Assembly: GCA_000277545.1 (NCBI GenBank)
Contig: AKXM01000046.1
Coordinates: 62,001 to 126,000 of the forward strand
Source: Enterobacter sp. Ag1
GTDB lineage: Bacteria > Pseudomonadota > Gammaproteobacteria > Enterobacterales > Enterobacteriaceae
Direction of reading: 5' to 3'
Length of the DNA stretch: 64,000 nucleotides
The position numbers were made by a program, and so were the translations under genes. The notes beneath the pieces were generated by a model, which did no database searches, had not been told where the DNA came from, and worked only from the letters and a program-made list of their open reading frames with translations. This document shows, piece after piece, positions 55,248-64,000 of this stretch. How positions within the stretch are numbered: the first letter of the stretch is position 1; each line of letters opens with the position of its first letter.

Positions 55248-56789
55248 TTAAGAGGTACTCCCTTGGGGTGATTTCACTCCCAGCCGCTTCGCCAGCCGGT
55301 GGAGGTTGGCCACATCGACGCCGAGCTGCCGGGCGCTGGCCGCCCAGTTATTGCCATTACGGGCAAGCGCTTCCCTAACCTGGCCGCGCTGAAACGCATC
55401 GGTCGCTTCTCGCAGGCTGGCAAAAGGGGTTTCTACAGGTGGCGTTTCTGGCTCGTGGGCTACCACATCCAACTGGCCAGCAAGATGGAAATGTTGAGGC
55501 TGAAGCACAAGCTCGCCCTGTGGGTAACCGGCGCGGGCCAGCACAATCGCGCGATAAATGGCGTGTTCCAGCTCGCGGATATTTCCCGGCCAGCCATACT
55601 GCGCCAGAAGCATCCGAGCCGATTCACTCAGCCCAACCTGCTTCAGCCCCATCTTCACGCGGCTTTGCTCGCAGAAAAAACCGGCCAGCAGCGCAATGTC
55701 CTCTCCCCGCTCGCGCAACGGTGGAATGTGCAGCGGAAAAACGCTCAGGCGGTGAAACAGGTCGGCGCGAAACTCGCCGGCCAGTACCTGCTGGCGCAGA
55801 TCGCGGTTAGTCGCGGCCAATACCCGAACATCCACGCGCTGGCTGCGATCGTCCCCTACCCGCTGAATATCACCGTACTGCAACACGCGCAGCAGCTTGG
55901 CCTGCAGCGCCAGCGGTAATTCACCGATTTCATCGAGAAACAGTGTGCCGTTATCCGCCATTTCAAACTTGCCGGTACGGTGATGAATCGCCCCGGTAAA
56001 AGCGCCCTTCACATGGCCGAACAGCTCACTTTCCGCCACGCTTTCCGGTAGCGCGGCGCAGTTAAGGTAAACCAGCGGACTTGCCACCCTGGCCGATCCG
56101 GCGTGAATCGCCCGCGCCACCAGCTCTTTCCCCACGCCAGTCTCGCCGGTGATCAGCACGTTCAGATCGGAACTGGCAACGATATCAATCTCTTTTTTCA
56201 GCTGGATGATGCCCGGCGAGCGGCCAATCATCTCCCCGGCGGCCTCCCGCGCAATAGCGGGCTGCACCGTGCCTTCCGGCGTTTGTTTTTCAAGCTGTTC
56301 CAGCAGCAAAGCATTGTTCAGCGCCCCGGACGCCAGTACGCCAATCAGCCTGAGCTCCTCATCGCTGAAGCTGTCGAACTGATAAGGATCCATGCCGTCC
56401 ACGGTCAGCGCCCCGATGAGCGTCTGGTCGGCAAACAGCGGCAGCCCCAGGCAGGCGTGAACTTTGAGTTCTTCATGGTCTGGAATCAGGCCGTCATACG
56501 GGTCGGGCAGCTCGCTGTCGGCCGGGAAACGCACCACGTCACCCGCGCGGGCAATGGCCTCCAGTCGCGGATGAGCGTCCACGGCAAAGCGCCGCCCCAG
56601 CACATCGAGGGCAAGGCCGTCTATCGCCAGCGGGTAAAAATGCCGCGACTCGTAGCGCAGCAGCGCCGTGGCATCACCGCCGAGCAGCTTTCTCAGGGTT
56701 CGGATAACGCGGGTAAAGCGATCGGAATGGCTGATGCCGCTCTGCAGTTCGATTGCAATGGCGGCGAGAGAAGACATCGACAGGCTCAT
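55248..56789 (-). CDS. norR: Nitric-oxide-sensing sigma-54 activator NorR
   Basis: A 513-aa regulator (E. coli 504 aa). The N-terminal GAF domain senses NO at a non-haem iron, and its sequence [18 protein letters not shown]-like region and [14 protein letters not shown] are near-identical to E. coli NorR. The AAA+ domain has [15 protein letters not shown] and the sigma-54 contact GAFTGA, followed by a C-terminal Fis-type HTH. It is divergent from norVW, with its three enhancer sites between. Confidence 0.94.
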   Translation of the reverse strand: MSLSMSSLAAIAIELQSGISHSDRFTRVIRTLRKLLGGDATALLRYESRHFYPLAIDGLALDVLGRRFAVDAHPRLEAIARAGDVVRFPADSELPDPYDGLIPDHEELKVHACLGLPLFADQTLIGALTVDGMDPYQFDSFSDEELRLIGVLASGALNNALLLEQLEKQTPEGTVQPAIAREAAGEMIGRSPGIIQLKKEIDIVASSDLNVLITGETGVGKELVARAIHAGSARVASPLVYLNCAALPESVAESELFGHVKGAFTGAIHHRTGKFEMADNGTLFLDEIGELPLALQAKLLRVLQYGDIQRVGDDRSQRVDVRVLAATNRDLRQQVLAGEFRADLFHRLSVFPLHIPPLRERGEDIALLAGFFCEQSRVKMGLKQVGLSESARMLLAQYGWPGNIRELEHAIYRAIVLARAGYPQGELVLQPQHFHLAGQLDVVAHEPETPPVETPFASLREATDAFQRGQVREALARNGNNWAASARQLGVDVANLHRLAKRLGVKSPQGSTS

Positions 56790-56833
56790 AGGGAGGCTCC
56801 TGGAACGCGAGGCGTTCAGCTTACGCCTGAGTA

Positions 56834-56889
56834 GTCAAAATGACAAACATCAGAGTCATTATGACTAAAAACAAAAATGTCATTATGAC
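56834..56889. promoter_or_regulatory. Three NorR enhancer sites
   Basis: GTCAAAATGAC (56834-56844), GTCATTATGAC (56855-56865) and GTCATTATGAC (56879-56889) each fit the NorR GT-N7-AC pattern. Spacings of 21 and 24 bp suit cooperative hexamer assembly. Confidence 0.9.
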
Positions 56890-56945
56890 AATAAAAAAGA
56901 ACACAGAAAACAACAAACAATTAAAAATCAATAAATTATAAAACT

Positions 56946-56959
56946 GGCACGATACTCGC
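56946..56959 (+). promoter_or_regulatory. Sigma-54 promoter of norVW
   Basis: GG (56946-56947) and GC (56958-56959) are separated by exactly 10 bp in TGGCACGATACTCGCA, the -24/-12 pattern. It is 51 bp before the norV start. Confidence 0.85.
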
Positions 56960-57010
56960 AATAACACCGTCATTGAAGTACTTAACGCTATGACATCAAT
57001 GAGGTTCTCA

Positions 57011-58462
57011 ATGGCTATTCAGGTTAAAAACAACATTCAGTGGGTTGGGCAACGTGACTGGGAAGTGCGTGATTTTCACGGCACGGAATATAAAACGCTG
57101 CGCGGCAGCAGCTACAACAGCTACCTCATTCGCGAAGAGAAAACTGTCCTGATCGACACTGTGGACCACAAGTTCAGCCGCGAGTTTGTGCAAAACCTTG
57201 AGCGTGAAATCGACCTTAACACGCTCGACTACATCATTATCAACCACGCGGAAGAAGACCACGCGGGGGCGCTGACCGAGCTGATGTCACGCATCCCGCA
57301 CACGCCAATCTACTGCACCGCCAACGGCATCGACTCCATTAATGGTCACCACCATCACCCGGAGTGGAACTTTAAGGTGGTGAAAACCGGCGACAGCCTG
57401 GACATCGGCAATGGCAAACAGCTGATCTTCGTTGAAACGCCAATGCTGCACTGGCCGGACAGCATGATGACCTATCTGACCGGCGACGCGGTGCTGTTCA
57501 GCAACGACGCCTTCGGCCAGCATTACTGCGACGAGCATCTGTTTAACGACGAAGTGGATCAGACCGAGCTGTTCGAACAGTGCCAGCGCTACTACGCCAA
57601 CATCCTGACGCCGTTCAGCCGCCTGGTAACGCCAAAAATTACCGAAATCCTCGGCTTCAACCTGCCGGTGGAGATGATTGCCACTTCCCACGGCGTGGTC
57701 TGGCGCGACAACCCGACGCAAATCGTTGAGCTGTACCTGAAATGGGCCGCCGATTACCAGGAAGACCGCATCACGCTGTTCTACGACACCATGTCGAACA
57801 ACACCCGCATGATGGCGGACGCCATTGCCCAGGGCATTCACGAAGTTGACCCGCGCGTGGCGGTGAAAATCTTCAACGTGGCGCGCAGCGATAAAAACGA
57901 AATTCTGACCAACGTGTTCCGCTCCAAAGGCGTGCTGGTCGGCACCTCCACTATGAACAACGTGATGATGCCGAAAATCGCCGGGCTGGTGGAAGAGATA
58001 ACCGGGCTGCGCTTCCGCAACAAACGCGCCAGCGCCTTCGGCTCCCACGGCTGGAGCGGCGGCGCGGTCGATCGCCTTTCCACCCGCCTGCAGGACGCCG
58101 GGTTTGAAATGTCCCTCAGCCTGAAGGCGAAATGGCGTCCGGACGGCAACGCCCTGGAACTTTGCCGCGAACACGGTCGCGAAATCGCCCGCCAGTGGGC
58201 GCTCTCCCCGCTGCCGGTGGCTCAGGCTTCAATCACCGTCGCTCCGCTAGCCGAAGAAGCAAAAGCAGAATCCACCGGCGCCGACCTCGGCCCCCGCATG
58301 CAGTGCAGCGTTTGCCAGTGGATTTACGATCCAGCGCAGGGCGAACCGATGCAGGCCGTTGAGCCAGGCACGCCATGGAGCGAAGTGCCTGACAGTTTCT
58401 TGTGCCCTGAATGTTCGCTGGGCAAAGACGTCTTCGACGAACTGGCAACGGAGGCCAAATGA
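57011..58462 (+). CDS. norV: Anaerobic nitric oxide reductase flavorubredoxin NorV
   Basis: A 483-aa cytosolic NO reductase (E. coli 479 aa). The metallo-beta-lactamase-like di-iron domain has [10 protein letters not shown], the flavodoxin domain has [16 protein letters not shown], and the C-terminal rubredoxin has [10 protein letters not shown]...CPECSLG. ATG 57011 was chosen to match E. coli; an in-frame start 21 bp upstream lacks a better ribosome-binding site. norW overlaps its stop by 4 nt. Confidence 0.96.
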   Translation: MAIQVKNNIQWVGQRDWEVRDFHGTEYKTLRGSSYNSYLIREEKTVLIDTVDHKFSREFVQNLEREIDLNTLDYIIINHAEEDHAGALTELMSRIPHTPIYCTANGIDSINGHHHHPEWNFKVVKTGDSLDIGNGKQLIFVETPMLHWPDSMMTYLTGDAVLFSNDAFGQHYCDEHLFNDEVDQTELFEQCQRYYANILTPFSRLVTPKITEILGFNLPVEMIATSHGVVWRDNPTQIVELYLKWAADYQEDRITLFYDTMSNNTRMMADAIAQGIHEVDPRVAVKIFNVARSDKNEILTNVFRSKGVLVGTSTMNNVMMPKIAGLVEEITGLRFRNKRASAFGSHGWSGGAVDRLSTRLQDAGFEMSLSLKAKWRPDGNALELCREHGREIARQWALSPLPVAQASITVAPLAEEAKAESTGADLGPRMQCSVCQWIYDPAQGEPMQAVEPGTPWSEVPDSFLCPECSLGKDVFDELATEAK

Positions 58463-59595
58463 ACAACGGAATTGTGATAGTCGGCTCGGGCTTTGCCGCC
58501 CGCCAGTTGGTGAAAAATATCCGCAAACACAGCGCAGAGGTGCCCATCCGGCTGATTGCCGCCGACAGCGCCGACGAGTACAACAAACCGGACCTGAGCC
58601 ACGTCATCAGCTTAAACCAGCGGGCAGAAGCGATGACCCGCCAGCAGGCTGGCGCGTTTGCGGAGCAGTTCAACCTGACGCTGCACGCCAATAGCTGGGT
58701 CAGCAGCCTTGACCCAAAAAATAAACGGGTCAACTGCGGCGAACAGCAGTGGCGCTACGACAAGCTGGTGCTGGCGACCGGCTCTTCCGCCCTGCTGCCG
58801 CCCGTTGCCGGCAAAGAGCTGATGACGACGCTCAACAGCCAGCAGGAGTATCAGGCCTGTGAAGCCCGGCTGCGCGACGCCCGGCGGGTGATGATCCTCG
58901 GCGGCGGGCTGATCGGCAGCGAGCTGGCGATGGACTTCTGCCGTGCGGGCAAAGAGGTTGTGCTGGTGGATAACGCCAGCCACCTGATGGCGTCGCTGCT
59001 TCCGGCAGAGGTTAGCGGCCGACTGCAATCCCGCCTGAACCAGATGGGCGTCGAGCTGCTGTTCAACCAGCGTCTGGAAGCGGTGAGCCAGGCGGAGTCA
59101 GGGCTGTGCGCCACGCTTAACAACGGACGTGAGCTGCAAGTTGATGCGGTAGTGTCCGCCATCGGCCTGCGCCCGAACGTTGGGCTGGCCCAGCATGCAG
59201 GGCTTGAGGTGAACCGGGGCGTCAAGGTGAACAGCCAGCTGCAAACATCCGATCCGGATATTTACGCCCTCGGCGACTGCGCAGAAATCGATGGCAAAGT
59301 GCTGCCGTTCCTGCAGCCGATTCAGCTCAGCGCCATGACGCTGGCGAAAAACCTGCTCGGGGCGAGTGACGCGCTTTCCCTTCCGGCGATGCTGGTCAAG
59401 GTGAAAACGCCGGAGATGCCGCTGCACCTGGCCGGAGAAACCCAGCGCCGCGACCTGGTCTGGCAGATTAGCGCCAGCCCGCAAGGGCTGATTGCCAAAG
59501 GGATGGACGCTGCACAGCAGCTAAGGGCGTTTATCGTCAGCGAGGAGCATATGAAGCAGGCGTTTAGTTTGGTGCGGGAGCTGCAGTTAGGCTGA
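58459..59595 (+). CDS. norW: NorV NADH reductase NorW
   Basis: A 378-aa FAD-dependent flavorubredoxin reductase (E. coli 377 aa). The FAD-binding [15 protein letters not shown] at the N-terminus, the NAD-binding [16 protein letters not shown] (about residues 143-158) and the late [11 protein letters not shown] are intact. It passes electrons from NADH to the rubredoxin domain of NorV. ATG 58459 overlaps the norV stop (ATGA). Confidence 0.95.
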   Translation: MNNGIVIVGSGFAARQLVKNIRKHSAEVPIRLIAADSADEYNKPDLSHVISLNQRAEAMTRQQAGAFAEQFNLTLHANSWVSSLDPKNKRVNCGEQQWRYDKLVLATGSSALLPPVAGKELMTTLNSQQEYQACEARLRDARRVMILGGGLIGSELAMDFCRAGKEVVLVDNASHLMASLLPAEVSGRLQSRLNQMGVELLFNQRLEAVSQAESGLCATLNNGRELQVDAVVSAIGLRPNVGLAQHAGLEVNRGVKVNSQLQTSDPDIYALGDCAEIDGKVLPFLQPIQLSAMTLAKNLLGASDALSLPAMLVKVKTPEMPLHLAGETQRRDLVWQISASPQGLIAKGMDAAQQLRAFIVSEEHMKQAFSLVRELQLG

Positions 59596-59623
59596 AGGGC
59601 AATGAGTGTAGGGAGCAATTTTT

Positions 59624-59776
59624 CCCCTCACCCCGGCCCTCTCCCCAAAGGGGCGAGGGAGAAAAAACGACATGCAATCCTGTCTATTCCCTCTCCCTCA
59701 GGAAAAGGGTAAAAAGAAAGTTTTCGTACCTGGTTTTATCCCCTCTCCCCTGTGGGGAGAGGGTTAGGGTGAGGGG
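59624..59776. repeat. MITE-like inverted-repeat element between norW and hcxA
   Basis: Its ends are 23-bp inverted repeats (59624-59646 and 59754-59776; CCCCTCACCC...CCCTCTCCCC, 20 of 23 identical), each followed by a further CCCCAAAGGGG or CCCCTGTGGGG mini-hairpin. It fills the whole gap between the convergent genes. It may act as a two-way terminator. Confidence 0.75.
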
Positions 59777-59783
59777 CAAATCT

Positions 59784-60863
59784 TTACAACGCCTCAACCT
59801 TCTCCAGCGCCGCCAGCAAACTCTCCGACGACAGCGCCACCGGCAGCGCATGAATCGACTCCCCGGCCTGTAAAGTACGGGCAATCACCTTATCCAGGTC
59901 GGCACGATTATGGATATCCACATCCAACTGCGCCAGTTTTGTTGGCAGATTGAAACGCTTATAGGCCTGCGTCAGCTGCGCCAGAACATCGTCCTGCCCC
60001 AGCAGTGCGCTCTGTACCAGAATCCCGTAGGCCACTTTCGTGCCGTGCAGGAAGCGGTCGGTTTGCGGCAGCGTCGTCAGGCCGTTATGGACGGCATGCG
60101 CGGCGGCAACGCGGGTGTAACGTTCGCCCAGGCCACCCACCATCCCGCCCCCGGCAATAATCGCCTCGACCACGTCCAGAAACGCCTGACTTAACTTGCC
60201 CTGGCGCTGATCTTCCAGCGCTTGTTCGCTGCGCTCCAGCAAAACATCGCGGATCGCCAGCGCCGCACCAATGCCTAGGCGCACGGTCAGCGGCAGATTT
60301 CCCGGCTGCGGGCTAAGCACCACCGCTTCGTACCACTTCGCCAGCGTGTCACCGACGCCGGCCAGCAGATATTCCTGCGGCGCACGCAGGATAATTTCCG
60401 GCTCCACCAGCACCAGATGGTTAGCATCGTTGAAAATCTCGAAGCGCAGCGCCTGGCCGGCGTCGTTATACCACACGGACAGCGGCGTCCAGGCCGCACA
60501 GGTTGCCGCGATGGTCGGGATCGCCACCACCGGCGCATTCAGCCGACGAGCAACCACTTTGACCGTATCCAGCAGCGCTCCACCGCCGAGGCCGATCACC
60601 ACCTGACGTTCACCAGACTCCGCCACCAGCCTCTGCACGTCGCTTTCGCTGCAGTGCCCACCAAACTGAATATGCTTCGCGCCGGGCAGCGAAAACGCCG
60701 CCGGCAGGAAGGGCCGGGCCGCCGCAAACGCGCGTTCGCCGTAGATCCAGACTGCGTTATTCAGCTGATCTTCGCTGTAAAACTCAGTCAGACGAGCAAG
60801 GCTGCCGGGGTGTGAATAGTAATTCGCGGGGCCGGTAACCACGCGGATAGCGGTGCTGGTCAT
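59784..60863 (-). CDS. hcxA: Hydroxycarboxylate dehydrogenase HcxA (YbdH family)
   Basis: A 359-aa iron-type alcohol dehydrogenase-fold enzyme (E. coli YbdH 362 aa). The start TSTAIRVVTGPANYYSHPGS matches the family, GLGGGALLDTVKVVARRL binds NAD(P), and metal-binding His are in HAVHNGLTTLP and FLHGTKVAYG. E. coli HcxA reduces 2-oxo acids such as oxaloacetate and 2-oxobutyrate. ATG 60863 follows AAGGAAA. It is divergent from a sugar ABC operon. Confidence 0.9.
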   Translation of the reverse strand: MTSTAIRVVTGPANYYSHPGSLARLTEFYSEDQLNNAVWIYGERAFAAARPFLPAAFSLPGAKHIQFGGHCSESDVQRLVAESGERQVVIGLGGGALLDTVKVVARRLNAPVVAIPTIAATCAAWTPLSVWYNDAGQALRFEIFNDANHLVLVEPEIILRAPQEYLLAGVGDTLAKWYEAVVLSPQPGNLPLTVRLGIGAALAIRDVLLERSEQALEDQRQGKLSQAFLDVVEAIIAGGGMVGGLGERYTRVAAAHAVHNGLTTLPQTDRFLHGTKVAYGILVQSALLGQDDVLAQLTQAYKRFNLPTKLAQLDVDIHNRADLDKVIARTLQAGESIHALPVALSSESLLAALEKVEAL

Positions 60864-60913
60864 GATGCATTTCCTTTTCTTCGCTGGCGGGATATATTCT
60901 ATACCGATGATAT

Positions 60914-60929
60914 GTCCAGACATCTGGAC
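60914..60929. promoter_or_regulatory. Palindromic operator-like site in the hcxA/ABC promoter region
   Basis: GTCCAGA (60914-60920) and TCTGGAC (60923-60929) form a 7+7 inverted repeat with a CA spacer. It lies 51 bp upstream of hcxA and 111 bp upstream of the ABC gene. The cognate regulator is not in the window. Confidence 0.6.
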
Positions 60930-61039
60930 GGCTAATATCATTTTGCTTTATCTTATGTCTTTTCGTTCATTGCCCGCAACCCAGAAGGCCGTTAAAAATT
61001 CGACAGATCAATTCATTAAACCCGGAAGCCGCCGCCGCT

Positions 61040-62545
61040 ATGACCACGCTTAACCGCCTTGAGATGCGAGAAATCTCTATCGCCTTCGCGGGCTTTAACG
61101 CGCTGAGCCAGGTGAATTTCCGGCTGGAGGGCGGCTCGGTACATGCTTTAACCGGCGCAAACGGCGCGGGTAAATCCACGTTGATGGCGGTGCTTTCCGG
61201 CGCGCACGAGGGTTACCAGGGCGAAATCCTGATCGACGGTGAAACGGTGACGATCCGCAACCCGCGTGACGCCAAACTGCTGGGGATCCATCTGGTGCAG
61301 CAGGAAGTGGACGTTGCCCTGGTGCCGGGCCTGAGCGTGGCGGAAAACATCATGCTCGATAAGCTGGCCGAAACGGGGCATGTCTACCGCTGGTCGAAAA
61401 TTTACCGGCAGGCTCGAGAAGCGCTGGCGCAGCTCGACGTGGAGATCGACGTCAAAAAACGTATTGAGCAATGCACCCTGGCGGAAAAACAGCAAATCCT
61501 GCTGGCGCGGGCGCTCTCACATCATTGCCGCTTTCTGATCCTCGACGAACCTACCGCCCCGCTGGACAGCCAGGAAAGCGAACATCTTTTCAGCGTCGTG
61601 CAGCGACTACAAAGCGGTGGCATTGGCGTGGTGTTTATCTCCCACCGCATCCATGAACTGAAAGCCATTTGCGACCAGATGACGGTGCTGCGCGACGGCA
61701 AGCTGGTGGACAGCGGCCCGATGGGGCATCTCAGTGGCGAAGAGATTGTCGAGAAAATGCTGGGCCACCAGCTGGACGACATTTATCCCCCTCACCGCCC
61801 GCCGGTTGAGGGCGACACGCTGCTGGCAGTGGAAGGTCTGCATGACGATACGCTGCTGCGCGACATCTCGTTGCGCCTGCGCAAAGGCGAAATTCTGGGC
61901 ATTGCGGGCCTCGCCGGAGCGGGGAAAACCGAGCTTTGCAAAGCGCTGTTCGGCGCCACCCGCAGCACGCTTGATCGCGGCGAATTAAAAGGCAAGGCCT
62001 GGCGCCCGACCGACCCGGCGGATTCCGTCACTCGCGGCGTTGTGCTGGTGCCGGAGGAGCGCCGCAAAGAAGGCATTTTTATCGACGAGTCGGTCACCAT
62101 GAATCTCGCCGTCAGCGCCGACAGCCAGTTTACCCGCTGGGGGCTGTTCGACTACCGCAAAGCCAGGCGCTGGGCGGAGGAGACCATTCAGCAGTTGGGC
62201 ATTCGCACCAGCGGCCCGGCGCAAACACTGCGCCGCCTGTCCGGCGGCAATCAGCAAAAAGTGGCCATCGGCAAATGGCTGCGCAACGAAGCAGACGTGC
62301 TGATTTTTGATGAGCCAACCAAAGGCGTAGACATCAAAGCCAAAACCGACCTCTTCGTGCTGATTGACAAGCTGGCCCGTCGTGGCAAAGGGGTGATTTA
62401 CGCCTCGGGCGAATTTGCCGAGCTGGTCGGGCTGTGCGATCGCATCTGCGTGCTGTGGGACGGGCGCATCGTCGCTGAGCTGGACGGCCACCAGGCTACC
62501 GAAGAAACCTTATTACTCTACTCCACCGGAGGAACCCCCGCGTGA
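61040..62545 (+). CDS. Sugar ABC transporter ATP-binding protein (RbsA/XylG type)
   Basis: A 501-aa protein with two ABC domains in tandem. The first has Walker A GANGAGKSTLMAVLSGAHEG (about residues 38-57), the second LAGAGKTELCKALFG and signature LSGGNQQKVAIGKWL. This is the carbohydrate-uptake CUT2 architecture. It overlaps the permease start by 4 nt. An internal Met at codon 8 (MREISI) is a possible alternative start because the ribosome-binding site is weak. Confidence 0.9.
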   Translation: MTTLNRLEMREISIAFAGFNALSQVNFRLEGGSVHALTGANGAGKSTLMAVLSGAHEGYQGEILIDGETVTIRNPRDAKLLGIHLVQQEVDVALVPGLSVAENIMLDKLAETGHVYRWSKIYRQAREALAQLDVEIDVKKRIEQCTLAEKQQILLARALSHHCRFLILDEPTAPLDSQESEHLFSVVQRLQSGGIGVVFISHRIHELKAICDQMTVLRDGKLVDSGPMGHLSGEEIVEKMLGHQLDDIYPPHRPPVEGDTLLAVEGLHDDTLLRDISLRLRKGEILGIAGLAGAGKTELCKALFGATRSTLDRGELKGKAWRPTDPADSVTRGVVLVPEERRKEGIFIDESVTMNLAVSADSQFTRWGLFDYRKARRWAEETIQQLGIRTSGPAQTLRRLSGGNQQKVAIGKWLRNEADVLIFDEPTKGVDIKAKTDLFVLIDKLARRGKGVIYASGEFAELVGLCDRICVLWDGRIVAELDGHQATEETLLLYSTGGTPA

Positions 62546-63537
62546 GCAAAGCATTATCCCTTAAGGCCAGCGCGTCAGGCCGCCAGCAGTTCTTTGACTT
62601 TCTCTACAAATGGGGGATGTTGCTCACCGTGGTGGCCCTGGTGGCGCTGTTCGGCATCGCGTCCGACAGTTTCCTTGAGCCGAACAACATCATCAATATT
62701 CTGCGCTCCATCGCCATCGTGACGGTGATCGCCATCGGCGTGTCAATCTCGCTCACCGTGGGCGGGTTTGATTTGTCCGTCGGCTCGACCGCCTCGCTGG
62801 CAAACGCGCTGGTGATTTCGCTGTTCGTCTGGCACGGCTTCGGCACTACCGAAGCGATTCTTATCACCCTGGTGCTGTGCACGCTGGTCGGGCTATTCAA
62901 CGCCTTCCTGATCGTGGTGCTGAAAATTCCCGACATGCTTGCCACGCTTGCCAGCCTGTTTGTGATTCAGGGCGTGGCGATGACCTACAGCTACGGTGGC
63001 TCGATCACCGAAAACATGGTGCTGCCGAGCGGCGACATGGCGGAAGGGACGATTCCCGCCGCCTTTGGGCTGCTCGGGCAGGTGCCGACCATCGTCATCA
63101 TCATGCTGGTGGTCACGCTGGTCGCACAGCTCGCGCTCTCTCTGACCAAACATGGCCGCCGGATGTACGCCATCGGCGGCAACCCGGAGGCGGCTCGCCT
63201 GTCCGGCATTCGCACCACCCGTTACCGCGTGGCGGCCTACGTGCTGGCCTCGCTGCTGGCAGGTTTGGGCGGCATCCTGCTGGCCTCACGTATTGGCTCT
63301 TCACAGGTTAACGCCGGTGGCGGCTACCTGATGGATGCCGTGGCTGCCGCCTGGATTGGTTTCTCTCTGGCAGGTTCCGGTAAACCTAACGCGCTCGGCA
63401 CGCTGGTAGGCGCGGTGATTCTGGGCGTGTTGCAAAACGGGCTGGTGATGCTCTCCGTGCCCTATTACGCGATGGACATTATTAAAGGCCTGGTGCTGGC
63501 TGCCGCACTGGCAATTACTTACATACAACGACGCTAA
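62542..63537 (+). CDS. Sugar ABC transporter permease (RbsC type)
   Basis: A 331-aa inner-membrane permease with about ten helices. The conserved GGFDLSVGSTASLANAL (about residues 73-89) and IGGNPEAARLSGIRTTRYRV (about 208-227) are typical of BPD_transp_2 ribose/xylose-type permeases. It is the second gene of the ABC operon. Confidence 0.9.
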   Translation: MSKALSLKASASGRQQFFDFLYKWGMLLTVVALVALFGIASDSFLEPNNIINILRSIAIVTVIAIGVSISLTVGGFDLSVGSTASLANALVISLFVWHGFGTTEAILITLVLCTLVGLFNAFLIVVLKIPDMLATLASLFVIQGVAMTYSYGGSITENMVLPSGDMAEGTIPAAFGLLGQVPTIVIIMLVVTLVAQLALSLTKHGRRMYAIGGNPEAARLSGIRTTRYRVAAYVLASLLAGLGGILLASRIGSSQVNAGGGYLMDAVAAAWIGFSLAGSGKPNALGTLVGAVILGVLQNGLVMLSVPYYAMDIIKGLVLAAALAITYIQRR

Positions 63538-63565
63538 AACAACAACTTCACACAGGGTAACGACC

Positions 63566-64000
63566 ATGAAAAAACTGACAACTTCGCTGCTGGCGCTTAG
63601 CCTGCTTGCCGCTCTGCCGGGCCACGCCGCTACGCCATCGCCGGTGCCGGAAAAAATCGCCGCCCACGACGGTCCAATCCGCATCGCCGTGATCCGCAAC
63701 CTGGGCTCCGACGACAACACCACGCAGTTTGTCGCAGGTGCGGTTCAACAGGCTAAAAAGCTGGGCTTCAAGGTCAGCACGTTCCTGAGCAACGGCGATG
63801 ACGCCCGCTTCCAGGACTTTGTGAACCAGGCGATCAGCCAGAAGTATGACGGGATTATTCTTTCTCAGGGTCGCGATCCTTACTCCACCGAACTGGTGAA
63901 AAAAGCCGTAGCCGCAGGCATTGCGGTGTCGGTCTTTGATACCGCCGTAAACGGCACCATTCCCGGCGTGACCGTCACCCAGCAGGACGACGCCTCGCTG
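63566..64000 (+). CDS. Sugar ABC transporter periplasmic binding protein (partial)
   Basis: The first 145 codons of a CUT2-type binding protein; the end is beyond the window. The signal peptide covers about residues 1-21 (ALPGHA). The mature part begins with a type I periplasmic-binding fold: RIAVIRNLGSDDNTTQFVAG and DGIILSQGRDP. It is the third gene after the ATPase and permease, completing the transporter. The sugar cannot be told from this part. Confidence 0.88.
   Translation, partial: MKKLTTSLLALSLLAALPGHAATPSPVPEKIAAHDGPIRIAVIRNLGSDDNTTQFVAGAVQQAKKLGFKVSTFLSNGDDARFQDFVNQAISQKYDGIILSQGRDPYSTELVKKAVAAGIAVSVFDTAVNGTIPGVTVTQQDDASL

Overview
This window is chromosomal DNA from a member of the Enterobacteriaceae. 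The backbone follows the E. coli order ybaL-gsk-hemH-adk-htpG-recR-ybaB-dnaX | apt-ybaN-priC-ybaM-mscK-acrR-acrAB-tomB-hha-maa-ylaC, with protein lengths matching E. coli closely. E. coli aes (between hemH and gsk) is absent. Two lineage-specific insertions are present: a small lipoprotein gene between adk and htpG, and a pirin/LysR pair between recR and ybaB. The gene set fits an Enterobacter/Cedecea/Kosakonia-like organism, but I cannot name the genus.

The most notable region is 11444-24286. It is a 12.8 kb element inserted between dnaX and apt. It starts and ends with related 27-bp imperfect inverted repeats (TGT...ACA tips, 20/27 identical) and is flanked by a perfect 15-bp direct repeat. 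At its left end is one DDE transposase of the ISNCY/IS1202 type. At its right end, 58 bp from the tip, is a relBE toxin-antitoxin pair that looks almost identical to that of E. coli K-12. Between them lies metal-resistance cargo: an RcnA-type Ni/Co exporter, an RcnR/CsoR-family repressor with a Cys-His-Cys ligand set, an NreB-like MFS exporter with a His-rich tail, a periplasmic OB-fold protein, two His-rich small secreted proteins, a Tat-exported transglutaminase-like protein, a methyltransferase-like protein, ChrB/ChrA, and a HupE/UreJ protein with a membrane-anchored partner. Four copies of an ATCCCCC...GGGGGAT-type palindrome precede three of the transcription units and look like the operator of the CsoR/RcnR-type regulator. 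The whole reads as a unit transposon built on a simple IS transposase.

From 24418 to 37973 the backbone resumes: apt, ybaN, priC, ybaM, mscK, acrR with its operator, acrAB, tomB-hha, maa, ylaC, and the zinc-independent ribosomal protein paralogues rpmJ2/rpmE2 behind a Zur box.

From 38 kb the content is accessory metabolism. There is a chemoreceptor, then an operon of a 2-oxoglutarate/Fe(II) dioxygenase with a MetQNI-like ABC importer, preceded by a cysteine-rich upstream ORF that may be an attenuator. A sucrose-type cluster follows (permease, GH32 invertase, LacI repressor, PTS EIIBC) with twin GTTAACGTTAAC operators around a CRP site. Next come a ManD/RspA-type dehydratase with its GntR regulator, an EAL phosphodiesterase, an XRE membrane regulator, an orphan molybdate-type SBP/permease pair, the norR-norVW nitric-oxide detoxification locus, hcxA, and a sugar ABC transporter whose binding-protein gene runs off the right edge. 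No rRNA, tRNA or CRISPR array was seen.
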